Of a stretch of DNA of 64,000 nucleotides, positions 1 through 11,629 are shown piece after piece. Origin of the DNA: Eulemur rufifrons (Eukaryota > Chordata > Mammalia > Primates > Lemuridae); assembly GCF_041146395.1 (NCBI RefSeq), contig NC_090984.1, positions 85,571,114-85,635,113 of the forward strand, written 5' to 3'. Position numbers and translations under genes: made by a program. Under the pieces are notes generated by a model that was not told the origin of the DNA, searched no databases, and saw nothing but the letters and a program-made list of their open reading frames with translations. Within the stretch, counting starts at the first letter, position 1, and every line of letters begins with the position of its first letter.

Positions 1-1010
1 TGCACAATAGTAAAGCCTGGAGCAACGATTAGAATCGTAGATTCAGAGCTGGAAGGGATCCCAGAGATCATCTGGCAGCTGGATTCTAACCCACAGAGGT
101 TAAGTAATGTGTCCAAAGTTCCCCAGCTAGTGACATGTCAGAACTAGAATCCAAATTTTCTTTCAGCTCACTGCACTTTCCACCACACCCTGCTGCTTCT
201 ATAATATGCTGAGATGAAAAATAGCACAGTATGCTATTTTTTTTTCTCACTTTATCTGCTTCCCTGAGGATCAGACTTTTGTCATTGCTATAGACAAAGA
301 AATAAATGCACTTTAGGTTAAAGAATTTTCCCATGGTAATGGGGCTTATCAGAGGTAGCACTGGAAATGAAATACAGTACTCTAATTTTAGCCCAAGGCT
401 GTACTCGTGAGATTATTATTTCTGTCAAAATGCCAAACTGAAATAAATAGAAGAGTGGGACACCATGGAAGTACAGTTGCTGTGGCAGAGTCTCCGGTTC
501 ATATATTAATTCAACGAACGTTCTCTGGTTCCTTTTCTAGCATGATGTCACAGTATGTTGTGGTATTAAAATTTCCTCCAAAAGAATAGAAGGAAACAAG
601 TAGGATGGGGTGTCACTGCCTAACTCCAAAGCCTGTGATCTTAATTAACTCTGATGTTGACTGCCTCCCCAGATCTGTAAGGTGCAAAGGTAAATTTTTA
701 GACTGTAAAATGAAACTTTAAGCAAATTCCTAGAAGCAGTTAACTTATACATTATTCATTAAAGTAATAGAATTTAGCACTTGTATGTTAGGAGTTTCTT
801 TAAATAACTGTCCCTGCAGTTTTATTCCTTGAAATGCAGTAACGTGAAAGATACACATTAGGCCACAATCAGGACAGCAAGGAGAATTATATTACAGACT
901 TTGCTATCTGTGAGTGAAGCCATTACTCTGCTTTCTGCAAAATCTACAAAAGAATTTGATTTGATTTTCTACAAGAAGTCTTTCATCTTATCTGCTTTCC
1001 ATGTTGAGAA
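1..1010. other. Flank with no recognised feature
   Basis: AT-rich sequence with only short open frames in both directions and no protein signature. I recognise no repeat family, RNA gene or splice-site pair here. Confidence 0.4.
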
Positions 1011-1014
1011 TTAA

Positions 1015-1090
1015 AAAATTCATTCATTCACAAAGTAGTATTTAAGCACCTCTTGTGAATCAGGCACTGTTTTAGGCATTCAGAATAGAG
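1015..1090. repeat. L2-era repeat fragment
   Basis: The text 'ttaagcacctcttgtgaatcaggcactgttttaggcatt' in short overlapping pieces resembles the widespread old motif 'gcacctactatgtgccaggcactgttctagg' seen in L2-age repeats. Only about 75 bases are recognisable, so the family assignment is tentative. Confidence 0.4.
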
Positions 1091-2034
1091 TGATATTAAT
1101 ATGTAGAACAAAGTTTCTGACCCACTGAACAGAGGTTATCATAAAATAATAAGTCCAACAGAACCCCTTATTTGCTGCTGCTAGAGACAGGCATAACTTC
1201 TCTTTAATAAAGTTGTTACACTTTTCTCCTTAGAAAATAAAAAAAACAAACAACTATGGTCAAATAAGTTTGGGAAATAATCAGCATTAGTCCCTGTTTA
1301 ATGCTTCAAAACACATATTTGCTTATTAAAGCCCCTAGATACTAGACAATAAAGAAATCTGTTTAACTCTGTTTCCCTAACTTATTTGACCATTTCAACT
1401 TTATTTTTCTTTTTTGGAATAGTACTTCTTAACCTGTGGAATGAGTGTTCTAAGAAGTCATCTTTAGAAAATACTGAGTTGTAAAAATTTATTATCATAC
1501 ATAGGATAAAAGCGTCCACGTCTTTCATGATGTTGACAGTTTAAAAGTGAACAGGCAATTAATTTGTAGCCTGTCACTGTTTGAGTTTGCTTTATGTTTC
1601 TCATGATGAGATTCAGGTTATATTTATTTCTTTGAGGTGCACCACAGGAGCGATGTTATGTTCCTCTGAGTGCATCGCCAGGAGACGACAATGTTAATTT
1701 GTCTTGTTTTTATGAGTGTTGCCTCTTATTTCGTTAAGATGGTATCTGTAAGATTTCTTCACTGTGAAATTAATAAGCATTTTGTAATTAATTTAAAAGT
1801 GATTAATAAGTATTTTGTGGAGAGCCACTTTGGTATTATGTAAATATCCTGTTCCTCATCACATTTTCTTCCACTAATTTTAGCATCAATTGTTGATTCT
1901 TGCCTAAAACAATTGTTACTATGGTGGTTGACAAATGGTGCTATTCTAGTTCCATTATTCTTTGTACATTTATTAGTTGGCATTCTGTTATAAGGTAAAG
2001 CTTTCCCTTCTCCCTCATTTATTTATTCATTCAC

Positions 2035-2610
2035 ACATATTTATATGAGGATGGACTCATGGATTCCTATTTCATTCAATGGGTGACAATCTGTTGCTTT
2101 CATTATTTATTTTGATGTTCAGATTGTTCCAGATTTAGCTAATGGAAGCTCTTCAAACTGGTTCTTGTCCTTCTAACATGTCCTCATAATTCTTTGAGTA
2201 CTTTCTTATTTTCATGCTCAAGAAAAATGTTCCAGGAACATTTTGTAATTTCCTTGTTCCACCCCTAAAATCAACCATTTCTTTAAGGATTTCTGGATCC
2301 TGTTAATGGAGAATGGTATTCAGAAGCCACCATCTGCATCTGCATGCTAGTTGTGATCATTATTGCTAGGAGATCACTGCTTCCAGGTTTAGTTTTCTCC
2401 CTTTCAGTATTGTCAATTCCCTCCTCTGTCAGTGGGAAACCTGGCTCCCTTTATGTCAATACACTCACTTAATCTCCCCATGTGTAACCAGTCTCCCACC
2501 CTTATGACTGCCCTGTGGACCAAGGTATCAACCTCCATCAAAGCCATTGTCTAGTGGAAATGAGGCCTCTTCTAATCCAACCAACCCCATTTCTCTTCCC
2601 ACTATAACTT
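2035..2610. mobile_element. Old L1 (L1M-type) fragment
   Basis: Starts near 'gactcatggattcctat' and runs through 'ttcaatgggtgacaatc', 'gttccaggaaca' and 'ggagaatggtattcag'. I associate this order of words with old mammalian L1 sequence outside the open reading frames. It is diverged and has no usable reading frame. A shorter related piece lies at 4755-4850. The stretch before it (1100-2030) has no recognisable feature. Confidence 0.45.
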
Positions 2611-2630
2611 GAAAAATGCATTATACAAAG

Positions 2631-2675
2631 CATCCTTTTTTTATACTAATTAGAGATCCTTTTTTTATACTAATT
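2631..2675. repeat. 24-bp period tandem duplication
   Basis: Two near-identical 21-base copies, (c/g)atcc-T7-atactaatt, at 2631-2651 and 2655-2675, separated by 3 bases. A simple local duplication. Confidence 0.8.
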
Positions 2676-2983
2676 CCTATACTTTATGCAAAAGTATATA
2701 TATATAATTTGGGATTCCATTTATATAATTTATTATAATTTAAAGAAATGCATTTTACTATAGAAATTAATGCTATAAGTATTATAACTGGAATTTCTTT
2801 TTCATCTGAAATTTCTGGCTTTGTGTTTATGGGTTTGTTATGACATAGTGAGAATATTTGCTCAGCTGCTCTCTGGATACACAATTTGACAAATGAAACC
2901 TGACCAGAAGGGAAAACATTAGTGAGAGTTTTAAAAATTAAATTAACCACAGGTATCAATTGTGTTTTTAAAGAAGTGACTTT

Positions 2984-3060
2984 AAAAAGGTAATGATCTT
3001 ACTCTAGTACTCCATAGACCACTGAAAAAATAAAAATAAAAAAAAATAAAAAGGTAATGA
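2984..3060 (+). mobile_element. 51-bp A-tailed insertion with target-site duplication
   Basis: The 13-mer AAAAAGGTAATGA occurs at 2984-2996 and 3048-3060. Between them lie 51 bases that end in an A-rich tail (aaaaaataaaaataaaaaaaaat). A perfect flanking repeat plus an A-rich 3' end is the hallmark of L1-driven retrotransposition, so this looks like an extremely 5'-truncated retro-insert. The 28-base body is too short to name its source. Confidence 0.5.
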
Positions 3061-3164
3061 AAGTCCCAGATCTCATTTTTAACTCAATACATGTGTTCTA
3101 AAATATTTACCATGTTATTTTAATCATTGTTATTATTGATAATAACTTTGATCTGTATAAGCAT

Positions 3165-3310
3165 TATTATTTAAAAAGCACCTAACAAATACCTCAATCT
3201 TTTCCCAGCTCTGTAGAGTAGATGGGTATTATCTCCATTTTACAGACAGATTACAGGCTTATTGAAGTTACACAACTTGTTGAAGATGGCCCAACTATTA
3301 GGTGGCAGAA
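3165..3310 (-). mobile_element. MIR SINE fragment
   Basis: Contains 'gggtattatctccattttacagacag' and 'ggtggcagaaatgg', the antisense of the MIR core and its 3' half (lower-case pieces of the text, not one exact match to consensus). An old mammalian tRNA-derived SINE. Confidence 0.65.
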
Positions 3311-3544
3311 ATGGTAGGTAAATACAGTTCTTTTAACTCATAATTTATTGTTCCCTTTTCATTTTTCTTTCATTTCACCTGTCCTGTTTGCCAGATTATA
3401 AATGGATAACCACATTCTCAAGTAATTTACTAATTATGTCACCTAGCCTTAGCTCATTCAATCAACTCTTATAGATTTCATTGCTTTAGAGTAGCAGAAA
3501 ATGCCTGCTGTTTCTCAATATTTATTCCCCCCCCCTCATTCCAT

Positions 3545-4135
3545 AGTAATGGAATGTTTAGCATGGAAAATGACCACCCCAGAATAAAGTTCACTTCCTA
3601 CCCTACTTGTCAGGTAGGTGTGGCCATGTGATAAAGATAGTAATGCTGACAGCTTCTAGGAACCTTCCCTCAAATGTGCCCTCCTTCTTTTTGTCACTTC
3701 CTTCACCAGTTTCCTGGAGCAGAGATCCTCTCTTGGATAATAAGCATTAGGGCTACATCCTGACAATGTCATCAGGGTGGTGAGCTAGAAGGAGCCTCCT
3801 GGGTCCTAATGACTTTATGGAACAGAGCTACTATACCAATCCTGGACTATAAATTTTCAGACTTTCAGGAGAGAAAACTTCTACTTTATTTAAGCCACTG
3901 ATTTTTTTTTTTTTTTTTTTTTTTTTAGAGACATGGTATCGCTATGTTGCCCAGGCTGGAGTGCAGTGGCTATTTACAGGTGTGATCATAGAACACTGCA
4001 GCCTCGAACTCCTGGGCTCAAGCGATCCTCCTGCCTCAGCTTCCCCAGTAGCTGGGACTGCAGGTGCGTGCCACCACGCCCTGCTAAACCACTGATATTT
4101 TGACTTGGCCAATCACATCCCAACGTATACATCAA
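3545..4135 (+). mobile_element. MaLR-type LTR (MLT1-like), split by a FLAM
   Basis: The text runs 'gtgtggccatgtgat', 'gcctcctgggtcctaatgac', 'acagagctactataccaatcctggac', then 'ttatttaagccactgat' (each a separate word). This order is typical of the 3' part of MLT1-type ERVL-MaLR LTRs. The LTR is interrupted at 3903-4083 by an antisense 7SL-derived monomer and resumes with 'aaaccactgatattttgac'. It is a degraded solo LTR with no coding sequence. Confidence 0.55.
3903..4083 (-). mobile_element. FLAM (free left Alu monomer), antisense
   Basis: A T-rich tract is followed by one antisense 7SL/Alu left arm ('cccaggctggagtgcag', 'ggctatttacaggtgtg', 'gctgggactgcaggtgc'), with no right arm. The flanks TAAGCCACTGAT (about 3891-3902) and TAAACCACTGAT (about 4084-4095) form a target-site duplication inside the host LTR, which dates the insertion after that LTR. 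Confidence 0.8.
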
Positions 4136-4199
4136 TATCCATCCATCTGTGGATTCTACCTATTTTCTCAACATCCATTTAAGTCTTCTCCCGTTATGA

Positions 4200-4680
4200 A
4201 CTAGCCTGGCAATTGTGTGAGATTGAGACACACTCCACATCTGGAGGTGGGCTCTGATAGATTTAGGACCCCTCCAAGTAATTTCAACATAGGTGGGGTA
4301 GTGACTGGTTCAGTGATGAGCACCTGAGCCAATCAGCTTATGGCCTTCCCCAGCCCTGGTGGTTGATTCCCGTAGAACATAAATAGTGTGAGGTTTGGGA
4401 GAGGCATCCTCTCCCCAGGGAAGGATTTAGTCCCAGATGTAAACATGGAAGCATGTGGCTTTAGAGAAACCAGGCTGAAGTTGGTGGCTGACTAGGGATG
4501 GAAGGTAGAACCAAGAGAATTGTGGGTGTTTTCCTTCAGATTGCATCAAACCTAAAACCTGCCGGACTTGTGGTCTTTTCAGGAGAGTGAGGCAACAAAC
4601 ATCTAGTTATATTGTTTAAGCTGATTCGAATTGCCTTTTCTGTTAATTGCAACCTAAGTCAACTGATACACCTTCCACAG
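4200..4680 (+). mobile_element. Second MaLR-like LTR end
   Basis: Words such as 'gagccaatcagcttatgg', 'tcagattgcatc' and 'gtttaagctgattcgaattgcc', ending in 'gcaacctaagtcaactgatac', resemble the 3' end of old MLT1-type LTRs ('tttaagccagtttgagttgg...'). Diverged, so the family is tentative. A T18 tract follows at 4732-4749. Confidence 0.4.
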
Positions 4681-5147
4681 CTTTGGGATTATACCAACGT
4701 CCAATAATGTAGATAGACATTTCCATGGTAGTTTTTTTTTTTTTTTTTTGACAAGTTAGAACATAACTCTGATGGATTACTATTTTATTCAATGAATGAT
4801 AACCTGTTGCTATGATTATTTGTTTTGATGTTCAAATTGTCCCAATGTAACAGAACTTTTTCCCACTGTTTACCCCATTGCTTTTTTCTCTAACTTTATT
4901 TTCAAAATAATCTAGAAGGCTGAGATGAATGTATTAAAATTCAAATGTGGAGCTTACCCTTTCTGGAAACTCACTCCTTCTTGGTTTTCTTATTCTGTTT
5001 CATTTCTCTACCTTTTTCTTTGCCCATTTCTCAAATTGTTTCTGTACTCACCCCGTCTTGGGTCTTCTCCAGCTCCCAAAAATTGGGCATGTCCTCAGGT
5101 TTAGTTTTCTGTTTTTGTTTTTTTAATTTCATCTTAAAAAATATATT

Positions 5148-5600
5148 TCTTTAATTGACAAATAAAAATTGTATATATTTGTGGTGTACAACACGATGTT
5201 TTGAAATATTTATACATTGTGGAATGGCTAAATTGAGCTAGGTAACGTATGCCTACCCCACACACTTGTGTTTTGTGGTGAGAACACTGAAAATCTGCTC
5301 TCTTCGCAATCTTCAAGAGTACAGTATTGGTAACTATAGTCACCAGGATTTACGTTAGAGTCCCAGAGCTTTTTCTTCTTACTGTTGAAAGTGTGTACCC
5401 CCGACCAGCATTTCCCCACTTCTCTCATCCCCCAGCTCTGGCAGCCACCATTCTACTCTCTGCTGGTCTGAGTTCCATTTATAGATTCCACATATGAGTG
5501 AGATCATGTGGTATTTCTTTTTGTGCCTGGCTTATTTCACTTAATATAATGTCCTGCAGATAAATCCATGCTGTCACAAATGACAACGCTTAGTTCTTGA
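5148..5600 (-). mobile_element. L1 3' UTR, antisense
   Basis: Begins 'ttaattgacaaataaaaatt' and continues 'tatatttgtggtgtacaaca', 'gtggtgagaacactgaaa', 'ccagctctggcagccaccat', 'gattccacatatgagtgag' and 'ataatgtcctgcagataaa'. These words, in this order, are the antisense of the L1PB/L1MA-type 3' UTR. Truncated, with no open frame. Confidence 0.8.
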
Positions 5601-6346
5601 CCCCCTGATTTAATGTGAAGTCGTTCTCAGAGGTGCTGTTCACTCTTATAACTTAAAATAATCACCTTTCCAGTTGTCTCTTTGTGTTTCAGGCCTCCAT
5701 TGCCAACTCCACTAGGAGGCACTGTAGCCACCTAAATGCAGAAAGATTAGTTCAATCTTTCATTTAAAACTAACTCTCTAAGAAGTTTTTCATCTGTTCA
5801 GTTCAGGCTTAGGGGAAAAAAAAAAAGAGAGAGAAAAGAAAAGAAGTTTTTCTATTCTTGCCTAAGCATATCATGCTCTCAGTCTCTCAGTTTCAAAACT
5901 TCGAAGTCATCTTATCTTTTATTTTCCCTTTTCTACCACATTTAGCCCATCGCCAAAGTGTGGTTTCTTCTTCCGCAACATTCTCAAGGACCACTACCAT
6001 CACACAGCCCTTCACAATTTCACATCTGGGGAAATGCATTTATTATTTCACTTGTTCTCTCTAAGCTTCCAACCATTTTGTATGTGAATTCTGAAATAAG
6101 ACTCCTTAAAAACTCTTATACTAGTATTTAAGGCCTCCCAAAGTGGCTCTTTCCTCAGCTCCCCAAACCCATCTCCCTCTGCTTGCTCACACTAACCAGA
6201 CAAAGTGATGTACGTGAATGCCCACAAATGCTCCCCAAATGCCACATTCCCATCTCTTTGCTCACATCCTTCCCCCCTTTCTGAAATGCTGTCTTTCTTC
6301 TTACACACTGTTTAATCTTATTTCTTTTTCAAAACTAAGCTCAGGT

Positions 6347-6645
6347 TCCTGCACGGTCGTTCACACATGTAAATCCCAGCATTTTGAGAGGCTGAGGTGG
6401 GAGGATCACTTGAGGCCAGGAAAGACCAGACTGGGAGACGATTTTTTGTCTCCACAAAAAATTTAAAAATTAGTCAGGCATGGTGGCATGCACCTATAGT
6501 CCCAGCTTCTTGGGAGGCTGAGGCAGAAGAATCACTTGAGCCCAGGAGCTGGAGGTGACAGGAGCTTATCATGACACCGCTGCACTCTAGCCCAGGCAAC
6601 AGAGTGAGACCCTAACTAAAAAAAAAAAAAAAAAAAAAATGGCAG
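6347..6645 (+). mobile_element. Alu (J-like), dimeric
   Basis: A degraded left arm begins near 'gtcgttcacacatgtaaatc', followed by both Alu arms and an A tail ending near 6640. The flanks CTAAGCTCAGGT at 6335-6346 and 6646-6657 are an exact 12-bp target-site duplication. Confidence 0.9.
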
Positions 6646-7314
6646 CTAAGCTCAGGTCATAATTCCTCAAAGAAGTAGTTTCTAAGGTGCTAGGATGGGG
6701 GTCCCCTCTCCACCTTTTCCTTTTCTCTTCCCTGAGTCAGATACATGTCAGGCCAACCTAATAAAAGACACCCGGCCTTTTAGCAAACCTTCCAGCAAGT
6801 GCAGGAAACACCTGCAGGATGTTTAACCTTACCTATTAAAGCAATCTGATTGTTTTACATATACCACAACCTGAGGGCAGACCACTAAGAAGGCCTCTTT
6901 TTTCTCTTTCCACCTTGAGTCTTCAGAATTGGGAACCCCAACCCCATTTAAAGGAACCAGACTAGGTCAAAAGACTGACAATTGGCACAAGCAACAGTGG
7001 ATCCCTGGAATCAAGAGAAAGGAAGATTAAAAAGAGACAGAGGGAGAGACACTCTAGCTATAGGGGAGGAGGCTTCCCTGCTAAGGGGATAGGGAAAGAG
7101 CAGCTGAGAACTGGCCCCAGTGAGAGAATTTGGGGGAGTAGAGACCGACAGAAGAAACAGAGTCGTTACTCCTGTATCTCCAATGCTGGAAGTAAAAGGC
7201 TGTTTTGTGCATCTTTCAGACTGTGTGAACTTGCCCTTCTTGGTAAGGCCAAGTAGTAAGACTACTTGGGGTCAAGTACAAAACCATCCCCTTGTTTCTA
7301 GAATATAAATATAA

Positions 7315-7810
7315 TGTATCAATCAGGGTGCTGGCTGGAAATAGATGACACACAAAGGGTTTCACTGAAGGGTTTAATAAAGGGACTATTTTCAGAGGTG
7401 TGGGCAGAGTTGAGGGACCCAACAAAGGCTGGTCGAGTATCCAGGGATTAACAGCAGCTAAAAGCTGTTACCACTGTAGGCCTGAAGAGACAAGCGAGCA
7501 GTGTTACCAGAGACCCGGCAGCTAGCTGGAGCCGTGGAGGAGAGACTGCCTGGCAGTAGCTGTGGTCGTAGAGTAGCACAGCCCCTGCCAGAACCATGCA
7601 GGGCAGTGGGGAACAAGTTCTCATCTCTTTCTCTCTTCCCATTACCAGGAGCAATGCTTCTCTTTGGCCATTCCCAGTGGGAACCCACAGAATAAGGGAG
7701 CACAGGGCATGCAGTCCTTGGGGATCATCCCTATAAGGCGCAGAGGAGGGCAGAGGAAGAGCAGATGATGGCTGCATGGCGAGAGGATAAACCCAGCATA
7801 TGTAGCACAC
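7315..7810 (-). repeat. Old dispersed repeat, family not assigned
   Basis: Words such as 'ttcagaggtgtgggcagagt', 'gaagctgttaccactgtagg'-like text and 'tgccagaaccatgcagggc' recur in mammalian genomes in this order, so I believe it is an ancient dispersed element. The strand is uncertain. Several overlapping open frames here (one of 123 codons on -) have no recognisable domain, and I do not regard them as genes. Confidence 0.35.
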
Positions 7811-8539
7811 TGGAGCCACAGTGATTGTTCTCTACTCCAAATCCCACGGCACTTGCAGCTCACAGCCTCACTTCCACCGTCAGCAGCGTCTCCTGAGTGC
7901 TTTCTGTAAGTACTAGATGCTTTCGGAGGATGCACAAATGAATCAGATAGAGCTCCCTTTAGCAGCTCAGATCTGGTGGGCAACTTTTGGACACTTAGAA
8001 TTTGCTACTTTATATTGTGTTTTTATCTTTTGTAGTGGGTGCAGTGAGTTGGACTTCTTCAGATTGCAGGAGCAGAGATGTGTTTGAGTCTTCTTATGTG
8101 GTGGGAGTTCTGTGTCAGGCTCCACATAAAACTAGAATCTTAGTCCAGATACTGTGGCAAATCTAGTGACACTGCTACATTCACAGGCTTTGTAAATACC
8201 GCCTCTGACTGAGATGATTGTGGCTCTCTGCTCCTCACACCTGTTTCCCACTCTTGTAACTCTTGTAACCCAGCGTTCCCTGTCTGCCAGCCACTCACTG
8301 GTCTACTTTGTATGTCTCAGATTCCCTGAAAGAGGATTGAATTGGGCCAGGTTATCCCTCTCTGTCCCTGTTATACAGAGTTCTTCTACAAGCCACCTCA
8401 CATGGTAATGTTTTTCTCTATGCACAGTCTACAGATGAACAGTTATGTCCTGAGTAGCCAGATCACATGAGGCAAGTAGGGCAATTGTAATGAACATCTG
8501 TCATTCAAGGCTGCACCAAATCTTTTAAACATTCTCTCC

Positions 8540-9335
8540 CATTGTCATAGTCCCTTAGGAGAAATCCTGCCTTCTCAGGACACAACCCAAAACTCCCTTT
8601 CCCAGCTTTCCTTCTTGATAGGGTGCAGACATATGATGTAGATTCTGCTAATTAGATTCAAGCCTTCGTTTCAAAATGGAGTTACAGAGGGCAAGAGGGA
8701 GAGCACAGGGCATGAATTTTGTAGGTGCAGATCCTGGCAAAGATGCTGTGGTTCTGAAGCTGGTGAAGTGAGCCATGGAACCAAAAGAGGAAATGGACAT
8801 CCACATCTACTCTTACTCTAGATCCCATTTCCAGACAACCTTTACTTTCCCTGAGGATGAAGTCTTCATAGGCAGAAAAGGCCATCAAAATACTTGCTGA
8901 CATCTTGCAGCCAGAGACAATCTTTCAAAATGCAATTTGGATAATTACCCTGCAAAGGCTCTTGTGTGCCTCCACTACTGCCAAGGGCAGACATGACTAG
9001 GCTTTTCTGTTGTTCTAAGAGGATGAGAGACGGTAGGGCCCAGTGCATAGCTAGGGCCAGCCTACATCATTGACTCCCAGCTGACCCCGAGATACAGTGA
9101 GCTTGCTCAGCCCAGCCTATATCAGCTGACCCCCAGCTGACCTCAAAACACATGAGCAAGTCCAGCTAAGATTAGTAGAGCTGCCCCATCCAGCCCAGAT
9201 CAGCCAACCCCTAGGTAACGCTGAGACACGTGAGCAAGGCCGGCCGAGCTCAGCAGACCTACTGTTCTCTACCCAGCTAAAATCAACTAATCCCCAGCTG
9301 ATCCACAGTTTCATTGTCAACAAGATTGAGCTACT
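8540..9335 (+). repeat. LTR-like segment ending in a diverged ~80-bp tandem repeat
   Basis: From about 9059 to 9310 a unit beginning 'cag(c)c(c)tatatcagctgac' and carrying 'ccccagctgacc' and 'ca(c)gtgagcaag' repeats about four times, with starts near 9059, 9114, 9199 and 9278. Unit words such as 'cagatcagccaaccccta' resemble an internal tandem seen near the 3' end of some old MaLR LTRs. The preceding sequence (8540-9050) is LTR-like but too diverged to name. Confidence 0.45.
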
Positions 9336-9827
9336 CGTTGAACTGAATATGGCCTGGGTCTCCTATGGCTCAAGGACAGGTTTTATATTGAGGAGATGCT
9401 TAGGTGGCCCAGCACTCTTGCCTTTGCGAGGAGAGTGCCATCTAGCACCCAATGCCGCCTACGATTGTCATCTATGCAGCAGCCTGAGGGGCTTCTGTGT
9501 CATCAAACGTGTCATCACCACATGCAGGAATCATTTGAAAATAATGCTTTCCTTGCTCACTGTTGGACTCCACATTCTAGAAATATGAAGACTGAAAACA
9601 CTACTTGCTTTGTCTTTGTTTTTTAAAGGTAAAACTAGTGAAGTATGTTGAAGCCCTTTGTAGGGCTCTCTATGACCCTCCGGTACCCCACCCCACTCAC
9701 CTTCAGAGGCCAGACAAAAACTAAGGAGGGAGCTGAGAACAGGGTGTTTTCTGTGACCTTTGTGGTCCGGATAAAGCCTTCAGGGGCTCAGAAAAACACA
9801 TTTATCTCCCATGAAGAGCAGGAGAAG

Positions 9828-10155
9828 CTGGGGCGCAGTGACTCCTGGCTATAACCCTAGCACTGTGAGAGGCTGAGGCAGGGGATCACTTGAGCTCAGG
9901 AGTTCGAGACCAGCGTGAGCAAGAGTGAGATCCCCGTCTCTACAAAAACGACAAAAATTAGCCGGTGGTGCATGCCTGTAGCCCCGCCCTACTCAAGAGG
10001 CTGAGGCAGGAGGGTCAGTTGAGCCCCAGGAGCTCGAGGTTGCCATGAGCTATGATGATACCACTGCACTCTAACCCTTGGGACAGAGCAAGACCCTTTC
10101 TCAACAAAAAAGAAAAAACAACAAAAAACAAAAAAACCAACAACAAAAAAATTGA
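9828..10155 (+). mobile_element. Alu, dimeric, sense
   Basis: Starts 'ctggggcgcagtgactcc'. It keeps 'gttcgagaccagcgtgagc' and the strepsirrhine-type right-arm phrase 'gctatgatgataccactgc'. The A-rich tail (aaaagaaaaaacaac...) extends to about 10155. Confidence 0.85.
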
Positions 10156-10461
10156 GAGCGGGAGAGCCAGTGTTTTACTGGCTCCCCTTCCCCACCTCCA
10201 CTGAGGTCTGTGCCTGCTGCCAGCCCCTGGTTTGATCCTGGGTGGAATGCTCACTGGTGTTCTCTGATCTGATGTGGCTGGCAGGGTCCTGGCAACTTGA
10301 GGGTTTCAGAGTGAAGGTGGTGATGCTCTGGGTCATACCTGTTCTGGGACACCGTGCCAGGTGGTGGCAGCACCACCAGGGGACCTCATCCCAGGCCCAG
10401 GTCTTCATGGATTGCTGTGGGAAATGGTGGTATTCAGTCACAGTTGTATTTTTAATTATTC

Positions 10462-10768
<307 letters not shown>

Positions 10769-10849
10769 TAATTATTCAAAGCCTGCTTTATGCAAGTAGA
10801 GACAAAGAACTGACTACTGGAATTTTTGCCCTTATGGAGAAAGACATCA

Positions 10850-11395
10850 AATTTTTGACAAGCTTAGCCTCATTCAAAAAGAATTTGGACTAGCCAAGGC
10901 AAAAGAGCGAGACTCTGTCTCCAAAAAAAAAAAAAAAAAAAAAGAATTTGGAAAAGGCTACATACTGTATGATTCCAACTATATGATATTCTGGAAAAGG
11001 CCAAACTATGGAGCCAGTAAAAAAGATTAGTGGTTACCAGGGATAGGGAGGAGGTAGGGGTGAGTAGGCAGAGCACAGAGGATTTTTAAGGCACTGAAAT
11101 TATTCTGTACAATTCTACAATGATGGATACATAATACATACCATTATACATTTCCCGAAACCCAAAGAATGTACAACACCAAGGGTGAACCCTAATGTAA
11201 ACTGTGGACTTTGGGTGATAATGATGTGTCAATGTAGATTCATCAGTTGTAACAAGTGTACCACTGTGGTGTGGATGATGATAGTGGAGGAGGCTGTGCA
11301 TGTGTGGGAACAGGGGGTATATGGGAATGCCCTGTATTTTCTGCTTAATTTTGCTGTAAGCTGCTTTAAAAAATGAAGTTTATTAATTTAAAAAA
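10850..11395 (+). mobile_element. L1M 3' end, sense, split by a truncated Alu
   Basis: Contains 'tactgtatgattccaactat', 'attagtggttaccagggata', 'gtgggtgataatgatgtgtc'-like text and ends near 'aatgaagtttattaa'. This is the sense 3' end of an old L1. A 5'-truncated Alu interrupts it at 10890-10940. Confidence 0.75.
10890..10940 (+). mobile_element. 5'-truncated Alu stub with target-site duplication
   Basis: Only the last ~30 bases of an Alu ('gagcgagactctgtctcc') plus an A tail. AAAGAATTTGGA directly repeats on both sides (within 10876-10889 and at 10941-10952), showing it is a genuine separate insertion into the L1M and not a deletion remnant. Confidence 0.9.
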
Positions 11396-11625
11396 AAATC
11401 TGAAACTTACAGAAAAGTTGCAAGTACAGTACAGAAACCTTTTCTTGTTTAATCTAAAACCATTTGAGAGTAATTTGCCAACGTGATGCCCCATCATCCT
11501 CAAATACTTTAGGGGGTGTACATAGCACATTCTCCAATATAATCACAACATAACCATCAAAATCAGGACGTTATCATCGGTAGTTGATACTATCTAATTC
11601 TGAGACCTCTTAAGTTTCATCAATG
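11396..11625 (+). mobile_element. L1M fragment
   Basis: 'acttacagaaaagttgcaag', 'aaccatttgagagtaatttgcc', 'gatgccccatcatcctcaaa' and 'aaaatcaggacgttatcat' (read as separate words) match an old L1 segment with the same word order. It follows directly on the preceding L1 3' end, so it is a separate insertion or a rearrangement. Confidence 0.6.
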
Positions 11626-11629
11626 GTCC

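Noticed and set aside
7448..7983. Overlapping - strand frames of 123 and 113 codons
   Set aside because: They lie mostly in an old dispersed repeat, no domain is recognisable and several frames are open at once.
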